Shown here: in pieces, positions 23,253 through 34,810 of the stretch
Layout of the letters: each line of letters begins with the position of its first letter
How positions within the stretch are numbered: the first letter of the stretch is position 1
Assembly: GCA_902729315.2 (NCBI GenBank)
Contig: LR746272.1
Location: 2,075,535 to 2,139,534, forward strand
Length of the DNA stretch: 64,000 bases
Direction of reading: 5' to 3'
Source of the DNA: Spirodela intermedia
Lineage: Eukaryota > Streptophyta > Magnoliopsida > Alismatales > Araceae
Position numbers and translations under genes: made by a program
Notes under the pieces: model-generated
Database searches by the model: none
What the model saw: the letters and a program-made list of their open reading frames with translations, nothing else
Told to the model about the DNA's origin: nothing

Positions 23253-24240
23253 TGATAACATGTGATTCATACATACTGATGAGTATATTTTACATATTAA
23301 ATGGTAATAAGTTCATATTAAAGCACATGTCATCAGCATTAATTCAAGAAATATGAATTTTACTTTGAATGCATGAAAACATTAAGAATTAGTCATTTTA
23401 AGCTTAATTATTTATACATTCATTTATATATTATTTAGTTTGAATTTTGGAGTAAAATTTACAATATGTTTATATAAATATTTATAATTTTTTCTGAATT
23501 TTTGAGGATTTTCGGAACACATTTGATGAGGTTTTTGCAAGGTCAACTTCAGAGTTTACTAATGGATAAAACTGCAAAAAAGAAAAAATGAAGGTAAAAT
23601 CGCCCATCCATGCGGGCAGCAGGCAGCAGGGGCCAGCCTAGGTGTCACGCCTGTGCTAAGTGGCGCCGAGTGGCAGTCCATTGGCTGGATCGTGGGCCAA
23701 CTGGAGGAGGAATCATGGACCGTGGGCAATGAAATGGAGGCAAGAAGACATAAAAAGAGGGAACGGAAACTGCACAGGGCATCTTCAGTTTCCTCTTTGA
23801 ATCTTACTGGAGAGCCACCAGCCGACGCTGCCGCCATCCCTAGTGTACCCACAGCATTGTATCTTCGTTTCGGGAAGCACAAACGTGGAAATGAGGCACG
23901 TATTGCGCACATTTGTTCGAGTTTAGCCCCATCTTTTGATTTTTCGTGAAATCTGTTGTGCATACTTTTGGGCATATTTAGATTAGTTGAATCTTCTTTT
24001 ATCCATGACGGGCTTAAAATTTGTTCCAAAAAAATAAAGCGCAGAATCATTCGCAATCGATCCCGCAAGAACTAACGACGGACCTCGATTCCGTCGATGG
24101 ATGACGTCAGCCGATTTCAGAGAAAAACAATTTATTATTTGTTTTGAAGAAACAATTGTAGAAATTAATATATTTATATAAAAAAAGAAAATTTGGCATA
24201 AAATCAAGATTATTCCTGTGTTCGACTTGGAGGAATCCCA
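23253..24240 (+). repeat. LTR-B, probable 3' LTR of the host gypsy element
   Basis: Begins TGATAACATGTG right after a polypurine tract. It has a GC-richer middle (23,600-23,900) with CATAAAAAGAGGGA at 23,748, a plausible promoter TATA within an LTR. The right end is not clear; about 24,240 is an estimate, after CTGTGTTCGACTTGG, wording often near the end of plant gypsy LTRs. No second copy is in the window, so length is uncertain. Confidence 0.5.
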
Positions 24241-25439
24241 CTAATGTTGGAGCTAAATTGGAATTTATATTAAATAATATTTCAACATATTAATTGCTAA
24301 AGTTCCAAAAAGGCTATTTTCCTATATAAAAATGTAAATTTGCTAAGATTACTTGACAACAGCTGATCTACAACAATTAACATGCTTAGCTTTTGTAGAG
24401 ATTCACCTAAAAACTCTCTTTTAATTCATGACTCTAGGATGTCACACAATTGTTTCACTGAAACATCTCCACATAAATTTCTCTCTGAAATTTTCTTTTA
24501 GATTCATGAATCTAGAAGGCCTGACCATTTTTTATGGGCACAACTCCCCCCTGTAATAAATAAAAATTTAACTTCATATTTATCACACAATAAGAATAAG
24601 CGATTTCCAAGGCTGATAACGCATCACTTTCATAGGATGCCATTATCACTTCAAACTTTACCTTTTCCTGAATAAACTTCATTTATCCTTTCCCTTAAAA
24701 ATTTCATTATGACTCTCTTTGTCGTCATTTAAATGTCATTTTTCTTCACCAGTTGATGTTAACGAATAACGAAAATTGTTTATTTGTGTTTCTAATTTTT
24801 TTCTTACTAACTACCATTAGTTTGTTGTCGTTTAATAGTTGCATAATCTTTAGCATTTATTAACATTGACTAAACTGCATCGTATGAACGTCCTAGAATG
24901 TGAAGGTATGGTACTCTTTCTTTGTGATCCTCTTCCCCTTTGTTTTAAACTTTATCTTGCAGGCATCTTTGTTCCCCTTTGTGTTCCAAGTTCGTGCTTT
25001 TTCCGGGGTGCAGCCTAACCCTTCATTTGCTCTGAGGGACCGTTGAATGGAACTTCTAAACTACTCAGCAGAAGGAAAGAGGCCTTCATATGAAACATTG
25101 GTGTAAAAGATTGAGTGGAATCAGTGAAGTTACCATTAAATACGAGTTCCTTCTCAGTTACCAATCTCCTTCTTGTTGCTGTAGCGTAATGGAGAGATTC
25201 CTGTCCCAATTCATTTATGGAGTGGATTACTCATGGGTGTGGCTTGAAAGGATTCCGAGAATATCTAAACACCATAATTATTCGGGTTACTAACTCGATG
25301 GTGGTAAATAATATTGTCGCCATATAGCCTTCATAAACTTTGTGCTGAAGCTCAGAAATAAATGTTTCATAGGCTGCACTTCGCTTCCGGTTCTTGGGGC
25401 CTGACTTCTGTGGGAGGCCAAGAGGGCCCACTTGGAGAC
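24241..25439. other. Unassigned DNA
   Basis: AT-rich to about 24,950, then of balanced composition. Short frames on both strands (25,015-25,430) overlap each other and match nothing recognisable. No LTR termini or tandem repeats were found. The right edge is where similarity to 51,790-52,750 begins. Confidence 0.4.
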
Positions 25440-26415
25440 TTGGGGATATGTTCCTGATTTTAGGCAGAGACCACGATCACCATCGAGGTTGAGGGAGGGT
25501 ATCGGAACTTGACTGGCGCCTGTGATTGGCTCATGATATTCCATGGAGAAATGTTACATATAGAAATTAGGTTGCATCATGTTGAAGTGCATATGGGCTG
25601 GCCCCTACTAGATGAGGACCCTATCATACTACTTTTAACACTTTTCAAAATGTCTGATTCGGGCAAAAACGACCACCGTAGTTGGTATCTTCTTTGGTGC
25701 ACTGAAATCCCTCCCTGTCGCGATGGCCCAGTTGAATGGTTTGAGTTTTTTGAAGTTCCCCGAGAATGGGGGCGCTAGACTTTCAAATTTTGTGACGAAT
25801 CTGAATTCAAAGTAGGCAGGCACATTGAAAGCTTCGAGATTTATGGAGGTTCAAGAGTCTTGGAGGATCTTCCTGTAGTTGAGACATCGAAAACTAGATG
25901 CAGTCTCACAGCTAAGATCTCTCAACAGCTAAGATTACAATGAAGATGCGGGCTGCGAGAATGGAAGGCATACACTTGAAGGGATGGCAAGTAAACACGT
26001 GACTTCGTGCACAAGTTGCTTTCTTATATTTTCCCTTTAAATAATCATTAGCAGTGCGGGCTTTCCTACTCTCTGTTCCTGCATTCGTGGCTTACAGGGA
26101 TCCGGAAGAGACGTACCCCGGAAATGGACACGTCTCAATAATGCTACCACCTACGCTGACTAGGCGTAATCAGTAGGGTCCGTGTCCAGTGCACGTCTCC
26201 TCTCTCTTCCCCCACCCCCTACCTTTGGTCCTTTGTGCTGTTGTAAGCGAGAGAGAGGGGGGAGAGAGAGTGTGTGTGAGAGAGAGGCGCTTATGTTGCT
26301 TTGTTGACATAGCTTATTTCCAATATGGGAGTGTTATTATTTTCTGTACTTGGTGGGGTCTAGCATCAGTACCATACACGTCCTTTCTAGTTTATTATTT
26401 CATCAATCAGCTTCA
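25440..26415 (+). repeat. Duplicated block D2, copy 1
   Basis: Aligns by eye to the reverse complement of 51,790-52,750, for example TGCATCATGTTGAAGTGCAT, GGTATCTTCTTTGGTGC, AAAGCTTCGAGATTTATGGA, CACGTCTCCTCTCTCTTCC and TTGCTTTCTTATATTTTCC. Indels and substitutions are many. The frame open in the other copy is interrupted here, so if the block once held a gene this copy is dead. It includes a (GA)n/(GT)n tract at 26,250-26,287. Confidence 0.8.
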
Positions 26416-26929
26416 GTTGGACATTTAAACCGGCAAATGGAAAAATGCAAAGGGTCAAACATATTTGTCATAATCCAGTGATCGAATCCTCCCTAGTCTT
26501 ATTTTAAGCGAAAACATTATCTCTATAAACTACAAAAGGCACTATTAAAACGTGCAAAACTACTAGGAACATTTGATGATCCAAAAAGTATAACCTGACC
26601 AACCATGCGTACAATCTATCATGTCATAAATGTTATCTTCCACTCATTATTGGGTTTAATTTTCAGTTCATTATTACCACTTTTAATTCAATTTTTGAGT
26701 GTGCGGTGGCTCTAACTAGCATATCTAACATGTCATATAGTGGAGGAATTGGGAATCTGCACCTTACTGTCAACACATCATTCTAGATCAATAACTTTTC
26801 CTCGTAATTCCCTTTACGTCAAGCTTACCACCTGCCTCCTAGCTCAACAAATTTGATGGGAAATTATCAATGGTGTTGTAAGTTCCATAAAAATCATCAA
26901 GAGGTCAATTAATGACATGCCAACTGTAG
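26416..26929. other. Unassigned DNA
   Basis: AT-rich sequence between two duplicated blocks. No frame, repeat or mobile-element signature seen. Confidence 0.4.
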
Positions 26930-28452
26930 TCACAAGAAGAAGATGATCACTATAAACGAATCAGCCACTGCCAACTAGGGCCGATAGCCCCCCCTATTCG
27001 CTCCTGGCCAGCTACCCACTATAATGGCACCCCCCACCTGCATTGGTTGCTAATACTGCTCATTTTTTGAATTTTGTACTCCTATTTTATAGCCATCACT
27101 TGTTCAAAAGAGTAATTGTTAATCCACAATTTAAAATTTGCCTGTTAGACAAAATATACAAAACGATCATATGGTATGTGCAACACATTCAGTTCAAAGA
27201 CCTCAGAAAATATCTCTTCTCAATCAGCCATTTTATAACTCGAGTGTCTCACAAACTGAAAATTTGAGATGAACCAATCAGAGTGACTGACGAAGTCTGA
27301 AGTATAAAGGTAATTTTCCCAACAAATCTCCCTTTATGTCTGCCCAAAATCCAATTAAACTGTACTTCATATGAATATACACAGGAAATCATTAGGAAAG
27401 AAGTGTCGGATGGCAGTCAATGTCCTAGCCATGACATTCAGCTCTCGCTAGCTTTATATTCCTATGTTTGAGCGAAAATTGGTGCATGACAGTATGAAAA
27501 ATTATTACACTACGCGGTCTGGGGCTCCTATCCTGTTTTGATGGTCTCAGTCTCATAGTCGTTGAACTTCCTGGAAAGGCTGACAAAATTTGTTGATTTT
27601 TAGAGATGTTTGTCAGCCTTTGTATTTTTATGCTCAAGATAGATAATAATTGGAAAGAAGGCAACGGGCTTTACCTACACAAATTATGGGATAGATCCAG
27701 AAGATCCAATTCTAATATCAAAATAGCCGTAGATCCGGCATTTTAGATCATCGTGAACCCCTTCACCCCAGGGATCCCCTTCAAAGCAGCAGATCTTGCT
27801 GTGACATGCGCCGACACGAGTAAGTCCTCAAGTAAGTCGTTGAAAGATGATTATCCAGGGCACTCTTTGCCATCCACTTTTGTGTTAACAGAAGGGACAT
27901 GATCTTGTGGGGCTCCAAATCACAATAAAATAAAAATTTAACATTCAGTTAATGATCTTAATTTAGCTGCAACGTCGGTCTACCTGTCAAGGCCGAGCAA
28001 GAAAGCCCATCAACCACCCACAGGAATCCAAGCACCTCTTGCGTGATGTGAGTGCACCATAGCCGCAGTTCGTCGATAGTGACAGTTCATCGCCATTTGG
28101 AACATAAGCAAAGATGATAACAACCAACGACGGACAGAAGGCGTCCACGTTGCCACCCTATTCCCCTCCGCAGCCTGCGGCGGGGTAAGCATGCGAGGAT
28201 GTGGTCGAGAGGGGAGAAGTAATCCCAGTAGGTGTACTTTTACCATTCTCCAGACTCTGGTTCTCATTCCATGACAAACTAATAATTGGCAGAGCGCTAT
28301 TATTGCTCATGCTTTCCACGTTTAGGCCTTCGGGACACTCTTCTAGAGATACTTCGCTGTGTACCAAACCCAGATGAGATCTATAAAGAGCCTAATGAGA
28401 GAAGGTAGTGGAAGTGTCTGATCTGGGGAAGGAGGGACTGAAGGATTCAAAA
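26930..28452 (+). repeat. Duplicated block D1, copy 1: upstream arm of the MYB pseudogene
   Basis: Aligns with 57,220-59,002 upstream of the intact MYB. Shared stretches include CAACTGTAGTCACA, GTGACTGACGAARTC, TTTGTCAGCCTTTGTATTTTT and TCAGATCATCGTGA-like wording, and the immediate promoter with TATAAAG at 28,382-28,388. Between about 27,345 and 27,585 the two copies differ strongly in length and sequence, marking an insertion, deletion or fast-evolving stretch in the distal promoter. Confidence 0.8.
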
Positions 28453-28632
28453 ATGGAAAATCAGGTCATGAATGTGAGAAAGGGGGCATGGACTCTAGAG
28501 GAAGATGCCCTTCTCGAGAGATGCGTCCTCTAGTATGGTGAAGGGCAGTGGCATCTAATTCCAGAAAGGGCAGGTATGGCTTCATCTTACCTAAATTATG
28601 TAGGTTGCATGAGTCTTGAAGTTTAACTCGCG

Positions 28633-28637
28633 TAGGT
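28633..28637. repeat. Target-site duplication TAGGT, left copy
   Basis: TAGGT precedes the Ty1/copia element; its exact partner is 33,352-33,356. Confidence 0.92.
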
Positions 28638-28994
28638 TGTTGGGATCAAAGGATCTGGAGAGAGTACGGGGAAGGATCAAAGCACATATGTTTTCAAAGA
28701 AAACAAAGTAACCTCTCTACTTCATGCATTTGATCGAACATGTTGAGTACAATTTATAAGAGAGAGCGAGAGTAACGGTCGTTAAAGACAGTTACGATTC
28801 GTGGGGCCACGTTTCCACGTAGCTTTCATCTCAGTCATAATAACTTAGAAGAGATGGACGGTCAGGATTAAAAACATTAAAAACTTAAGAAACTATAAAC
28901 AACTTGAAACAGTCTTCGCTGGGGAAACTACCGGAGTGTTGCCATTTCTGGCGATCTTCACGCTCCCGTTTCTTGACTAGGCTTAACACCATCA
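28638..28994 (-). repeat. 3' LTR of the copia element
   Basis: In element orientation it starts TGATGGTGTTAAGCC and ends GATCCCAACA. The polyprotein frame runs on into this LTR and stops at 28,958. Plus-strand TATAAGAGAGAGCG (28,754 on) lies opposite to element direction. Confidence 0.92.
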
Positions 28995-31900
28995 ATCTCC
29001 ACTCTAAGCCTAGTATTCCCGCCGTCTTCAACCATGCTTAGTCTTTGATGAAGCTTGCTGAATCGAGTTCTTCCTTGTGGCTTCGTGAGTAGGTCATCTA
29101 ATTGATCAGCAGAGTTGATGTGCTCCACATTAATTGACTTGTTTTCGAGGTAGGAACGAATGAAATGATATCGAGTATCAGTGTGCTTTGATTTGCTATG
29201 ATGTACTGGATTTTTTGATAATGCAATTGCTAATTTGTTGTCAATAAACAACTTTACCTAAGTGGGTTTTTTCCATCTTCAGTTCTTCGATGAGCCTGGC
29301 CAGCTAGATTCCGTAGCAAGCTGCTGCCGTAGCAGCTACATGGCTTCACAAGAAGAAAGTGCGACAATTTTCTACTTTTGTGAGGTCCAACTTATCGGAC
29401 TTGATATGAGAAAAAACAGAATTCCAGTTGTGCTTTTCTGGTCGACTGCGTCACCGGTGTGATCACTATCACTATATCCTGTCAAAGTGAAGTCGAATTC
29501 TTTTCTATAATGTAATCCGAGATTCATAGTACCTTTAACATATCGGAGAATCCGTTTCAATGCCGCCATATGCTCTGTGGTAGGTGCTTCCACGTACCTA
29601 CTAAGATAACCCATGGAGTAGGTTAGATCAGGCCGAGTGTGAACTAAATACCTCAAGCTCCTAATTATGCTCCGAAATTTTGTTGGGTCAACTGATTGAC
29701 TCTTGTCTCCATTACTGAACTTGAAACGAGCTTCAAGCAGTGTGATAGTGGGGTTGCATTCTTACATTCCAGAATGTTCAAGTATTCGTAGAGCATAACG
29801 TTGTTGCTTTAAACTAATCATATCTCCGAATTGTTCTATTTCAATTCTGAGATAAGAGGTAAGAAGACCTAGATCACACATCTTGAATTACTTTATCATT
29901 TTTTCTTTGAATTCTGAGATGCATTCATCACTGGTTTTGGTAACAATGAGGTCATCCACATACACCTCGGTAATCAAATAAGCTTTGTCAAAAAAAATTG
30001 TGTATACAGCGTGTTCTTGAGAGCTTCTAGTAAAATCGAGTGAAATAAGACATTTGTCTAACTTCATATACCATGCTCGAGGTGCTTGCTTCAAATCATA
30101 AAGGGCCTTCTTTAACTTATAAACATAATTCTCTTTACCTCTGTGGATGAAACCTTCTAGCTGTTTGACAAAAACTTCTTCTTCAAGTTCTCCATTTAAA
30201 AATGCTGACTTGACATCTAGATGATGAAGTCTCCAATTATTTTGGGCCGCAAGAGCAATTATTACTCTAACTGTCTCCATTTTTGCTACTGGGCAAAAAC
30301 TTCCTCATAATCAATGCCCAATTTTTGAACATACCCTTTTGTGACCAATTTGGCTGTGGCCAATTATTTCCCCTTGTAAGTTTCTCTTTGTCTTAAAAAT
30401 CTATTTAAAACCGATGGGCTTGCAGTTCTTTGTGGCCGGAGTGAGAATCCAAGTGTGGTTTCTCACGATTGCTTCAATTTCTTCTTCCATGACTTTTCTC
30501 TAAATTTCTTGTGAGGCCGCTTCTTGATATGAGGAGGGTTCTTCGATCATTAGATTGCATTCCTCTATTTCTTCATAGACTTGAGATATATCTTTAAATC
30601 TTCTAGGATGACCTCCTTCTGATGATGAAGAAATATCTTGGTTTTGAGCAAGAGAGTCGTCGAGTATTGGTGGAGAGACAACTTGGTCGTTAGGATTTTC
30701 TTCTGCATCATCGGAGTTAACACAAGTGGGTAAGCAAAGTGTACCTTTGCTGGGTTGCTCTGAGGAATTCCACCCCCATTGACTATTTTCTTTGAAAATC
30801 ACATCTCGACTAATGTGAGCTTTATTTTCTTGAGGATCGAAGCATCTATAAGCTTTAGTCCCCACTTTGTATCCTATGAATATCATAGGTTTGCTTTTGT
30901 CTTGTAGCTTGGTCAAGTGTTGTCCAAGTATATTCACATGAACCAGTGAACCAAATACTCTAAGGTGAGCCACATTTGGTTTAGATACGCACCAAACTTC
31001 ATATGGTGTGACTTCATTGAGGCTCTTTGTAGGTGATTGATTGAGGATGTAGATGCTTGTGTTCACGGCTTCACCCCATAGCTCCAGTAGTAAATTCTTG
31101 CTTCTCAACATGCATCGAACATTTTCCATAATAGTTCGATTTTTTCTCTCAACAATCTTGTTTTGCTGAGGTGAGTAGGGGGCTGTGAGATGTTGTTTGA
31201 TTCCATGTTGAGAACAAAAAGAATCAAATTCTGTAGAATTAAATTCTCCCCCTTTATCAATTGGGGAAACACCGATTTTGACTTTCTTCTCTATCTCGGC
31301 CATGGTTTTAAACCTCAAAAATGCCTGAAAAGCTTCATCTTTTGCTTCAAAAAAGCAATCCACATTATTCGGGAGTAATCGTCTATAATCAGGAAGAAAT
31401 ATCGATTTCCTCCGTATGTGCTTAGCGTGATCGAGCCACAAAGATCTTCATGGATCAGCTCCAGTGGAGAGCTAGCTCTGAACAGTGAGGTAGAGGGGAA
31501 AGTATGTCGAGGATGTTTAGCAACTACATAATCTCGACATAGACTCTTGAGCTTTTGAAGTGGAGGCAACCCTTGGACAACATTGGGAAGTGACTTTAGA
31601 GAGTTGAAATTAAGGTGGCCATACCTCCGATGCCAAATCCACTCGGTCTCATCTTCTTTTGAGACAAGACAATGATCATTAATTGTCAGTTTCAGCGGAT
31701 AAAGACTTCCCTGCGTCTTCTTTACTCGTGCTAGAAGTCTTCTTTGTTGATCGAGGATTGTGAGATAGCCTGATTTCATCTCGATTTTGAATCCTTGATC
31801 ATCTAAACGGCCGAGGCTGAGTATGTGAGTCTTGAGTCTAGGAGCATAAAGTACATTACTGAGGGTCAACTTACTTCCGTCTTGACAACTTACTAGAATG

Positions 31901-32955
31901 CTGCCTTTGCCTCGTATGGCGATGCTGGAGCCATCACTGAATTTCACCACTCCTCCAGTTGATTCAGTGAGGTCATAAAATAGATTTCGATCTCTAGTCA
32001 TGTGATTTGTGGCACTTGTGTCTAGGTACCACATTCCGTCTTCGATTTGAGTCTCCATTGTGTCTTGTAGTAAAGTTGCCATTAGAAGCATTGACTTGGC
32101 CTTTTCTTCAGTCTTCGAGAGGTGAGCTTTCTCCTCCTTTTTGTCTACATAGCATTCAGATGCATAATGCCCCATTTTGTCACAGTTGTAGCATTTCACT
32201 GTGGATTTGTTACGAGGCAATTTTCATCCTCAGTCACGCCCATGACCTCGACCACGTCCTCTGCCGCGGGCAATTCCACCCTTTGTTTTCTCAGTCCCGT
32301 GAGAAAGGACTTGTTTTTCTTTTTTCTACTGATGAGACTTGAGCTTCTCTTTGTAGATCTTAAGAGATCCCATTGTTTCTTCAAATGGCAGGGAGTCGAT
32401 GTCGCCAAATTGCTCAAGAGACACCATAATTGGATCAAATCTTCTTGGTGTTGCTTGAAGAAGCTTCGCAACAACAGCACCTTCCTCTAGCTTTTCACCC
32501 AAATTTTTGATTTGAGCGACAACTCGTGATAGTTTTCCGGCAAAGTCTGTCACAGTTTCATCATCCCCAATTTGAAGCATCTCAAATTCTCGCCTGAGAC
32601 CTTGAAGTCTAGATTTCGTGAGATGGGTCACTCCCACGTACGTCACTTTGAAGAGCTCCCAAGTTTCTTTCGCCATTTTTGTGATGTCGAGTTGTGTCTA
32701 GATATCTTCCGACACGGCTCCGAGCATCACAAAGAGGGCTTGCCGATCCTTCTTCCTTGCTATTGTCTTCAACTCAATAGCATCCCATAAGCTGTGAGCC
32801 TCCAAGTGGAGTTGCATACGCATCGCCCACACTGGATAATTGGTCTTATTCAAAACTGAGAACGTACCTAGATATCTGGCATCTCCAGGTCCTTTCACAA
32901 CTCCGCTTGCAGCGAGTGAGCTCTCGCCTTCCGTAGCATCTCCACAATGCGGCAT
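28958..32955 (-). pseudogene. copia gag-pol polyprotein, several breaks
   Basis: Starts at ATG 32,955 (MPHCGDATEG). Gag runs to about 32,330 with an in-frame stop at 32,698-32,700. The zinc knuckle CYNCDKMGHYASEC is at about 32,150-32,190. Protease shows WYLDTSATNHMT (about 32,010; usual Asp-Ser/Thr-Gly replaced by DTSA). Integrase has the HRRYGH...C zinc region, then a frameshift near 31,320-31,440, then KGGEFNSTEF and YSPQQNKIVERKNRT. RT shows HLDVKSAFLNGELEEEVFV and VYVDDLIV; RNase H contains SKHTDTRYHFIRSYL. Stops also fall near 32,326, 30,500, 30,290 and 29,885. The altered protease triad and many breaks show it cannot move by itself. Confidence 0.92.
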
Positions 32956-32981
32956 CTTCTGTCTTCTCTCCAGAACTTGTC

Positions 32982-32993
32982 GCTTTGATACCA
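32982..32993 (-). promoter_or_regulatory. copia primer-binding site
   Basis: Minus strand reads TGGTATCAAAGC two bases after the 5' LTR, matching 11 of 12 bases of the initiator-methionine tRNA complement TGGTATCAGAGC used by most plant LTR elements. Confidence 0.88.
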
Positions 32994-32995
32994 AT

Positions 32996-33351
32996 TATTG
33001 GGATCAAAGGATCTAGAGAGAGTATGGGTAAGGATCAAAGCACGGATGTTTTGAAAGAAAATAGAGCAACATCTCTACTTCATCCATTTTATTGAACATG
33101 TTGAGTACAATTTATAAGAGAGAGCGAGAGTAATGGTCGTTAAAGACAACTACGATTCGTGGGGCCACGTTTCCACGTAGCTTTCATCTCAGCTATTATA
33201 ACTCAGAAGAGATGGATGGTCAGGATTAAAAATATTAAAAACTTAAGAAACGGTAAACAACTTGAAACAATCTTCACTGGAGAAACTGCTGGAGTGTTAC
33301 CATTTCCAACGGTCTCACGCTTCCGTTTCTTGACTAGGCTTAACACCATCA
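32996..33351 (-). repeat. 5' LTR of the copia element
   Basis: 356 bp; starts TGATGGTGTTAAGCC and ends GATCCCAATA in element direction (terminal CA mutated to TA). Confidence 0.92.
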
Positions 33352-33356
33352 TAGGT
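33352..33356. repeat. Target-site duplication TAGGT, right copy
   Basis: Exact partner of 28,633-28,637. Confidence 0.92.
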
Positions 33357-34285
33357 CTCCCTTCCAGAATATGAAGCGAAAAAATAGGATTCATACTCAC
33401 ATAGAAGTAAAAACACTGATGGCAGATTAGTTTTTTTTCGTAGTATGAACGAGTATGTTCCGTCATCCTCTGATAAATTTTCAGGTTTGAGATGCTGCCA
33501 TAAGAGCTGCCGTCTGAGGTGGCTCAACTATCTGAAGCCGAGCATCAAACGTGGGGCGTTTCAGAAGGACGAAGTCGACGTTATCATCAGGCTTCACAAG
33601 CTCTTGGGGAACAGGTTAGTTATTAGAGAAAACTTTCCCCAAGAATGAGCTCCGTTCAACATCGAGGCTGTGACTCGTATGTCAAACTAGGCATGTTTGA
33701 TGTTCCACGTGGTCACTTATAGCTAGTAGAATTCCAGGCAAAACAACGAACGACATCAATAACTACTGGAACTCCTGCTTGTGCAAGAAGGTGGGATGTA
33801 TAGGGGAGGATGCCAGGAAGTTCAACATAAGAAATACCATCTGCTTGACTATGGAGAAGTACAATTCCTACCTATTAGGACAAGCTAGTGTGTCGCCTCG
33901 TCTAGCTCACTCCCCAGAAGCTATGGTTGGTTGTCGCCACGAGATTTTCAGGCCTCAGGCTCGAACCTTGTCCGAGGGCCCAATCTGCCTACCAGTCATT
34001 ATCACGTGCCGTGAATTCCTCCCTGCCAGACGGTGCTTTTCCTCTACAGATGAGAGGCCCAACAGCGGACAATATCTCCTGGCGTGGACAAGGCTTCTAC
34101 CGGAAGACAATGAAAAAGATCAGAGACAATGGGAAAAAAAAGATGCCATCTCTTGTCCACTCGAAGAAGAGCTGCTCCATTGGGCACCTCAGACAGATGA
34201 AGAGGTGGAAGTAGGTTGGTGGCCGCTAGGATGGGAGGACATTCTGTTGGATGTCAATCTAATGTCTGGGTACTATCCAGGTTGA

Positions 34286-34810
34286 CGCCGTTCCAGGAGA
34301 GCGAGCTTTCAACAGTACTCGATGAACATAGTCCCCCACGTGGGTAATTTCCCCAGTATTGAGAGAAAGCTTGCATTTCAACAATAGTCGTTTTAGAGTT
34401 GTTAGAATTTATCTTTATTTACTAACACAAAACTGAGAATATGATTTTAAGATCTTATCCCCAATTAGATTTCAATAATTAACTTTTACTCCCAAATGGG
34501 TAATGATAATTTTCAACTTTATTTAGGGTATCTACATGAGATGCATAAAAAGTTATTTAAACATAAATTTATATTTAAATAGTTCAATATTAAATAAATT
34601 AATAACATATTATAATGAAAATGAATTTTCTAGATTAATTATTGACAATTCTTGGTCATGTAGGATGAAGCTTATATATGCCACTAGCTACGACAATTAT
34701 TGACTTTTATGTAAACCAAAGATGTTTTGTTTCAAGTCCTTACAAGTGATATTTAACATAAAATAGATGTGGGGAAGTAAGTTTCTCCATCATAGTATGT
34801 GCATGATTTG
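34286..34810 (+). repeat. Duplicated block D1, copy 1: downstream arm
   Basis: Aligns with 60,133-60,710 (for example GACGCCGTTCCAGGAGAGCG, GAATATGATTTTAAGATCTTA, GGTAATGATAATTT, ATTATTGACTTTTATGTAAAC). Similarity is lost after CATAGTATGTG at about 34,800, which fixes the right end of this duplication. Confidence 0.8.

Larger units (their letters stand above)
28638..33351 (-). mobile_element. Complete Ty1/copia LTR retrotransposon, 4,714 bp, defective
   Basis: LTRs at 28,638-28,994 and 32,996-33,351 flank an internal region on the minus strand, with 5-bp duplication TAGGT outside. Domain order gag, zinc knuckle, protease, integrase, RT, RNase H is that of copia. The primer-binding site lies at 32,982-32,993. 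The two LTRs differ at roughly 40 of 356 positions by eye, so the insertion is old. The element sits in intron 1 of the MYB pseudogene in opposite orientation and is absent from the other MYB copy. Confidence 0.95.
28453..34285 (+). pseudogene. R2R3-MYB pseudogene, split by a Ty1/copia element in intron 1
   Basis: Paralogue of the intact MYB at 59,003. Exon 1 is 28,453-28,573, exon 2 33,485-33,614 (130 bp, the canonical size) and exon 3 33,709-34,285. Three faults are visible. Codon 27 is TAG (28,531-28,533) where the intact copy has CTG TAT. The intron 2 acceptor CAG has become CAC at 33,706-33,708. A 4.7-kb retrotransposon sits in intron 1. Without the element and one target duplication, intron 1 would be 192 bp, exactly as in the intact gene. 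Exons 2 and 3 otherwise stay open and read [21 protein letters not shown]-like SRIPGKTTNDINNYWN and FRPQARTLSEG, so loss of function seems fairly recent compared with the duplication. Confidence 0.9.

Noticed and set aside
25015-25823. Short minus-strand frames with basic/hydrophobic wording
   Set aside because: Several overlap on both strands, none matches a known family, and the D2 copy does not preserve them.
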